From Candidatus Saccharicenans sp. (GTDB lineage Bacteria; Acidobacteriota; Aminicenantia; Aminicenantales; Saccharicenantaceae): 7,866 nucleotides of DNA. Below the pieces are notes generated by a model that saw nothing but the letters and a program-made list of their open reading frames with translations, did not search any database and was not told the origin of the DNA. A program made the position numbers and the translations under genes. The stretch is taken from contig JANLGB010000022.1 of assembly GCA_024653405.1 (NCBI GenBank), forward strand, positions 1-7,866, written 5' to 3'. Positions 4,427-7,866 of this stretch are shown here, piece after piece (position 1 is the first letter of the stretch; each line of letters starts with the position of its first letter).

Positions 4427-7411
4427 TCAGTGGTTCTTTCGGTTGTTAAAGAGTTTTTTCCTGAAAATAAGAGCCCCCAGCGTCAGCCCCAACAGGGATA
4501 GCCCGACCACCACAGGGGTCCGGTAGCCGGAGACGAAGGTTTTCAGGTTTCCATTGCCGTTCAGGATAAAAGGAGCCCAGTAATAAGGGTGGGAAACCAC
4601 CCCCGAGTCCACCATCTCCAGCTTGACTGCTCGCAGGGCTTCAGCCGGGCTCTGCGATTCTTTAAGATGCAGGTAAAATCTTTCCATCAGCTGGGAAGCT
4701 ACCAGGTCGTTGACTGTCCAGAGACTTATCAGCACCGAAGAAGCCCCGGCATAGAAGAAGGCCCGGCTGAGTCCTTCCACACCCTCGCCGCGGATGAATT
4801 GTCCCAGCCCGGTTTGACAGGAGGACAGAACCACCAGGTCGGCGTTCAGCTTTAGGTTCAGGATTTCTCGCATCTGGAGGAAGCCATCTTCGGCTGGGTC
4901 GTTATCCAGAGTCAGGACAATGGCTGAACGGGCCGGCTTTTGATCGTCAATGAGGCCGTGAGCGGCAAAGTGAAGAATGCGGTAATCAGCCAGGTTGGCT
5001 CTCTTAACTAGGTCTTCCGATGCTTTTTCTCTGGTCAGGACCCTGGACCTAGGTATCTGGCTGGTTATCCGGCGGACCTCTTCCTGGGAGTATCGGAGCC
5101 GGTAAAATTTCATATCAGAAAGGCTATAGAGGTCCTGGAAGATGGTCTTGGTGGAAAGCTCAGTATATTTTTCTTCCAGTTCGCCGTAATAGGGATCGCC
5201 CACTGCCAATAAATTGTTGGAGGGTTTTTTACGGTTTTTCCTGTTCTGTTTGTGAACCAGCTCCTTGAGGGAAGAAAGAGATGGGGCGTAACTTATGGTG
5301 TAATGCTTGATAAGCCAATCGGCGGGTTCGGTCATGACCAGGGTTTCGAAAGGCAGTATGGTCAGGATATCATCGGGGATGATCAATAATTTTTTAAGAC
5401 CATTTTTCAGCCCATCCTCCAGTCCTGGTTCAATGAGGACCCTGTATAATTCATGTCCGCTGCCGAAATTCTGGTTGTCGGTGTCCGAGATGGCCCGGCG
5501 ATGCTGGCTGACCATTTCCCGCAGTTGTTTCTGGGTGGGGATGGGATAAACCTTAAGCCCTTTAGAGCTAAGGCGAAAAGCGTAAGCACTTTCTTTACCT
5601 ACCAGGAAGGCAAAAACAGCCGTCTGACGGTCGACAAACTCTTTGCAGGCCTGGTTATAGTTGATAATTTCAGGGTAAGTCAGGTTGGCAAAAGCCGGGT
5701 TCTTAGCACGAATCTGCCGACGGACGTTTTCCAGCTCTTCTTCCAGGAGTTTTACTTGGTCCAGAAGCCTGGAACGTTCTTTCTCTTCGACCTCGGGGGT
5801 TATCAGCCGGGTATAAATCCGGGAGAGGTCGCTCATCAGCTCTTTTTCCCTGTTGGCCAGCCTGATGTCAACCGGGAATTGCTGGCTGACCTTAGCGGCC
5901 TCGATGCTTTCCAGGAAGGCCCGAGCCTTGGCTCTCTCCATGTAATTAAAGGCTTGGACCAGGGAAGACTGGCCGCCCCCTTTCCCTTCGAGGTTGATCA
6001 GCAGCTCAGCCAAGTTATGATAGGCATCGAGTCTCTTGTCGCTTCCGAAGAAACTGGCCTTGTCTTCTTCGGTCATCAACTGGCTGCGAAGACTTTCGAT
6101 TATATTGATGGAATTCAGGTAATAGAACCTGGCCTGTTCAACTTGGCCCTGTTTCCTCATGAGGTTAGCTTTCTCCAGGTAGCTTTCCCAGAGGTAGCGG
6201 TTTTCGTTCTCGGTCATGGCCAAACTGATGGCTTTGTCGTAATAAATAGTTGAATTCTGATAATCTCCAAGCCGGGCGTAGATAATCCCGATATTGGTAT
6301 AGATAGATGCCAGATAAGAATTGAGTTTCAATTCTTCGGCCAGGCTTCTGGCCTTATTCAAATAATAAAGAGCATCCAGGTTTTCTTCCAGGTGGGCCTT
6401 AAGTGAGCCTAAATTATTTAAGGTAATTACTTCAAAATTTTTATTGCCGAGCCTGGCGGCTGCCGTCTGGGCCTGGGAAAAATATTCAAAGGCCAGATCA
6501 TAATCTTCCCGGTTTCCGGTGGATAGACCTTTTTTGACATAGCTGAATCCAAGGCCTATCAGGGTAGCGGGATAATAGGGGTGGTTTTTATTGCCTGAGA
6601 TTATGTCCAGGGCATTGCCGAAATACTCGATGGCTTTATTAAAATTCCCAATTTCATTATAAACAGTTCCAAGGTTGTAATAAATATCAAAAATGTCCTG
6701 GGGTTGGGTGTCTTCGTTAATAAATGAGATACCCTGGCTAAAATAATCAATGGCCAGGGTCAAGTTATTATTCGCAAAATGATAGTAACCGATATTGTTT
6801 AACGTAATTATTATTTCGTAAGAATTTTTTAATCTTTTCGCGATTTTATTTGCTTCTAAACTTATCTTCAAGTATTCATCCATTTCATTTAAAGTAAGCA
6901 ACGACATGCCCTTTCGTCTTAAGCATTTCATTTTCAAAATGTCGTTATCGATTGAATCACAAAGAACAATCGCTTTATTTATCGAAACTAAGGCCATTTC
7001 ATCTTTATTAGCTTGTCTATGGGTCTTTGCTTCATTAAAAAGATCTAATATCTGGAGAGAAGTTTCGCAATACTTAATTGTTCTAGAATCACCAACCTTT
7101 TTAGCTATTACAAGACACTCATAATATCGTTCATAAGCCTGAGCAAGTTGCCCCAGGCTCGCATTTGATTCAGCAAGAGAAAAAAGAGCCGATTTTTTTT
7201 CTTCCGGAGTTTTAGCCAGGCTCAAACTCTGCAAAAACATTTTTTGAGCCCGGGAATAATGACCTTCAGAGAGAAGGTTCTGGGCAGAGGATAACACCTG
7301 AGAGAAGTTTTCCGCAGGTTTATTAAGGGCAGGCCTGGACTGGGGGAATAAATTAAGGGTCAAGAGGCAGAGCAAAAGTGCGGCCACTCCAGGCTTCAGA
7401 CTCTTATCCAT
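4427..7411 (-). CDS. TPR-CHAT protein with signal sequence and C-terminal membrane anchor (CHAT2)
   Basis: A 994-aa CHAT-family caspase-like protein, paralogous to CHAT1. A hydrophobic export segment spans residues 8-22. TPR repeats cover about 34-435, two of them near-perfect (YYNLGTVYNEIGNFNKAIEY and YTNIGIIYARLGDYQNS). A charged coiled coil follows at about 519-585, then the CHAT domain to about 955. Its marks are PFE (687-689), catalytic His818 in AAHG, Cys865 in SSCQTG, the canonical Arg-Gly-Glu-Gly loop (874-877) and HPYYWAPFIL. A helix at about 965-983 followed by a basic tail (RKKLFNNRKNH) is a stop-transfer anchor, placing the CHAT domain outside the cytoplasm. I chose ATG 7411 because of the strong GGGGAGG upstream; the longer TTG 7459 reading would start inside a -35-like element. 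Likely substrates are the anti-sigma or the 91-aa secreted protein encoded at 7552-7827, which is inference. Confidence 0.9.
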   Translation of the reverse strand: MDKSLKPGVAALLLCLLTLNLFPQSRPALNKPAENFSQVLSSAQNLLSEGHYSRAQKMFLQSLSLAKTPEEKKSALFSLAESNASLGQLAQAYERYYECLVIAKKVGDSRTIKYCETSLQILDLFNEAKTHRQANKDEMALVSINKAIVLCDSIDNDILKMKCLRRKGMSLLTLNEMDEYLKISLEANKIAKRLKNSYEIIITLNNIGYYHFANNNLTLAIDYFSQGISFINEDTQPQDIFDIYYNLGTVYNEIGNFNKAIEYFGNALDIISGNKNHPYYPATLIGLGFSYVKKGLSTGNREDYDLAFEYFSQAQTAAARLGNKNFEVITLNNLGSLKAHLEENLDALYYLNKARSLAEELKLNSYLASIYTNIGIIYARLGDYQNSTIYYDKAISLAMTENENRYLWESYLEKANLMRKQGQVEQARFYYLNSINIIESLRSQLMTEEDKASFFGSDKRLDAYHNLAELLINLEGKGGGQSSLVQAFNYMERAKARAFLESIEAAKVSQQFPVDIRLANREKELMSDLSRIYTRLITPEVEEKERSRLLDQVKLLEEELENVRRQIRAKNPAFANLTYPEIINYNQACKEFVDRQTAVFAFLVGKESAYAFRLSSKGLKVYPIPTQKQLREMVSQHRRAISDTDNQNFGSGHELYRVLIEPGLEDGLKNGLKKLLIIPDDILTILPFETLVMTEPADWLIKHYTISYAPSLSSLKELVHKQNRKNRKKPSNNLLAVGDPYYGELEEKYTELSTKTIFQDLYSLSDMKFYRLRYSQEEVRRITSQIPRSRVLTREKASEDLVKRANLADYRILHFAAHGLIDDQKPARSAIVLTLDNDPAEDGFLQMREILNLKLNADLVVLSSCQTGLGQFIRGEGVEGLSRAFFYAGASSVLISLWTVNDLVASQLMERFYLHLKESQSPAEALRAVKLEMVDSGVVSHPYYWAPFILNGNGNLKTFVSGYRTPVVVGLSLLGLTLGALIFRKKLFNNRKNH
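6781..7080 (-). other. AT-rich island inside the TPR region of CHAT2
   Basis: By hand count, 90 of 300 bases are G or C (30%), against 37 of 60 (62%) in a row of the CHAT domain at 4741-4800. It covers about residues 111-210. Aligning the shared LKN-x-YEI motif (residue 192 here, 200 in CHAT1) shows that it largely matches the AT-rich island of the other paralogue. The reading frame is intact. Confidence 0.7.
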
Positions 7412-7420
7412 ATAGGAAAT

Positions 7421-7427
7421 CCTCCCC
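7421..7427 (-). promoter_or_regulatory. Strong Shine-Dalgarno that decides the CHAT2 start
   Basis: GGGGAGG on the minus strand lies 9 nt before ATG 7411. It supports a protein beginning MDKSLKPG with a normal signal sequence, not the 16-residue longer reading from TTG 7459. Its GGGG can pair within an 8-bp imperfect stem (arms 7441-7448 and 7424-7431, two G-U pairs, 9-nt loop). That could mask the site in a long transcript. Confidence 0.65.
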
Positions 7428-7430
7428 TTA

Positions 7431-7459
7431 AATAAACCAATTAAGGAAGTTTTTGTCAA
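7431..7459 (-). promoter_or_regulatory. Possible promoter of TPR-CHAT gene 2
   Basis: A perfect TTGACA (7459-7454) and TTTATT (7436-7431, four of six) are 17 nt apart on the minus strand. The predicted start near 7424 would fall within the Shine-Dalgarno, which is awkward. Either the leader is minimal, the real -10 is elsewhere, or the match is chance. Confidence 0.35.
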
Positions 7460-7479
7460 TTGCTAGTAGGGAGGATAGA

Positions 7480-7511
7480 AGGGGTGAGAAAAAAACTCTT
7501 ATCTCACCCCT
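7480..7511 (-). other. Competing 10-bp hairpin overlapping the terminator
   Basis: AGGGGTGAGA (7480-7489 on the plus strand) and TCTCACCCCT (7502-7511) are perfect complements over 10 bp with a 12-nt loop. The arm at 7502-7508 is also needed for the terminator stem, so the two structures cannot form together. Forming this one buries the seven-T stretch in a loop and arm. The layout resembles a terminator/antiterminator pair, though the role is inferred. Confidence 0.45.
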
Positions 7512-7521
7512 AAAGGTGAGA
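7489..7521 (-). terminator. Candidate intrinsic terminator after the small secreted-protein gene
   Basis: Read leftward, TCTCACC (7521-7515) and GGTGAGA (7508-7502) form a 7-bp stem with a 6-nt loop. After TAAGAG there are seven T residues (7495-7489). It begins 31 nt past the stop codon of the 91-aa gene and precedes the CHAT2 promoter region. The 6-nt gap before the T-run and the A-T pair at the base make it weaker than a classical terminator. Confidence 0.5.
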
Positions 7522-7551
7522 ATGAAGTATTTATTAATTTCTGCTGAATAA

Positions 7552-7827
7552 TTAGTCTCTCTCGTTACCCGGCTTTGCCCCGACCTGTATCTCAGCGGTT
7601 GGCTTCAGGCTCTTTTTCACGGTGGTGCTGGTGCTCGACTTGCTGCCGGTATCAATAACGGAGCCGAGGAAGGGGAAAATGGAGACCAGCAGGGTTAAAG
7701 GTTTCTGAAGGATCAAACGATCATCCTTAGAAATCCTTTTCTCGGCGGCATACATAGCCGGCACCAGGCTAATGGTGAAAATCAGGCAGACCAGGATGGC
7801 AACGACTTTAATTAAAGATTTACGCAT
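7552..7827 (-). CDS. Small secreted protein of unknown function, 91 aa
   Basis: A short exported protein. Residues 1-24 are a clear signal peptide (MRKSLIK, then a hydrophobic run to VPA), cleaved after Ala24 or Ala27. The mature part is 64-67 residues with three zones: a charged segment (EKRISKDDR), a hydrophobic segment at about 43-58 (PLTLLVSIFPFLGSVI), and a Ser/Thr/Lys-rich tail starting at TGSKSSTSTT. I recognise no family. The start at ATG 7827 is well supported by GGAGGT with about 7 nt spacing. It lies 140 bp upstream of CHAT2 on the same strand, with a leaky-looking terminator between, so partial co-transcription is possible. CHAT and caspase-like proteases are often encoded beside their substrates, so this is a reasonable candidate substrate or ligand, but nothing in the sequence proves it. 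Confidence 0.8.
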   Translation of the reverse strand: MRKSLIKVVAILVCLIFTISLVPAMYAAEKRISKDDRLILQKPLTLLVSIFPFLGSVIDTGSKSSTSTTVKKSLKPTAEIQVGAKPGNERD

Positions 7828-7866
7828 TGTGGGTACCTCCTATAAGCTTTTCAGCCCGGAGGAATG

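Noticed and set aside
4422..4431. Perfect 10-bp palindrome ACTGATCAGT at the CHAT2 stop codon
   Set aside because: It has no loop and no T-run, so it is not a terminator; at this length chance is a sufficient explanation.
5453..6253. A 266-codon open frame on the plus strand, antisense to CHAT2
   Set aside because: It lies fully within the well-supported CHAT2 coding sequence, has no ribosome site of note, and its translation shows no domain; it is a shadow of the real gene.
7363..7377. Cys15 in the CHAT2 signal sequence as a lipoprotein site
   Set aside because: The residues before it are Leu-Leu-Leu, not a lipobox ending in Gly or Ala, so lipidation is unlikely.
1..7866. A type III-E CRISPR (Craspase) locus suggested by TPR-CHAT plus sigma factor
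   Set aside because: No CRISPR array, Cas7-11, Cas1/Cas2 or Csx30-like gene is present, and both CHAT proteins carry export signals, unlike Csx29.

Overview
The window looks like an accessory signalling locus from a bacterium with a Gram-negative type envelope. Signals for this are export sequences on most products, Shine-Dalgarno sites ahead of the genes, sigma-70-like promoters and a membrane zinc-finger anti-sigma factor. Base composition is moderate, with clear internal variation. The style (large TPR-CHAT proteins, an ECF sigma with a zf-HC2 anti-sigma, small secreted proteins) would suit Acidobacteriota or Aminicenantota. That placement is a guess of about 0.3 confidence, because no marker gene is present.

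Layout from left to right. (1) Positions 1-133, minus strand: the start of a truncated gene for an exported protein, with a good promoter covered by a dyad. (2) Positions 244-3102, plus strand: a 952-aa exported or membrane-anchored TPR-CHAT protein (called CHAT1 here). (3) Positions 3096-3794, minus strand: a one-pass membrane anti-sigma factor whose end overlaps the end of CHAT1 by 7 bp. (4) Positions 3787-4323, minus strand: an ECF sigma factor overlapping the anti-sigma start by 8 bp and preceded by its own promoter. (5) Positions 4427-7411, minus strand: a 994-aa TPR-CHAT paralogue (CHAT2) with an N-terminal signal sequence and a C-terminal membrane anchor. (6) Positions 7552-7827, minus strand: a 91-aa secreted protein of unknown function, separated from CHAT2 by a hairpin region. 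No stretch over 300 bases lacks a gene. The gaps at 134-243, 4324-4426 and 7412-7551 hold promoters, Shine-Dalgarno sites and hairpins. I saw no tRNA, rRNA, CRISPR array, transposase or attachment site.

How the genes may work together (inference). Two paralogous caspase-like CHAT proteins, both predicted to be exported and both keeping the His/Cys catalytic pair, flank an ECF sigma/anti-sigma pair. The anti-sigma has an extracytoplasmic domain on the side of the membrane where the CHAT domains should lie. The simplest model is a proteolytic switch: the TPR arms sense a partner, the CHAT domain cuts the anti-sigma ectodomain or the small secreted protein, and the sigma factor is freed. There is a precedent in Craspase, where TPR-CHAT (Csx29) cuts Csx30, a regulator of an RpoE-type sigma factor. 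That system is cytoplasmic and RNA-guided; this one appears to face the envelope and has no CRISPR parts.
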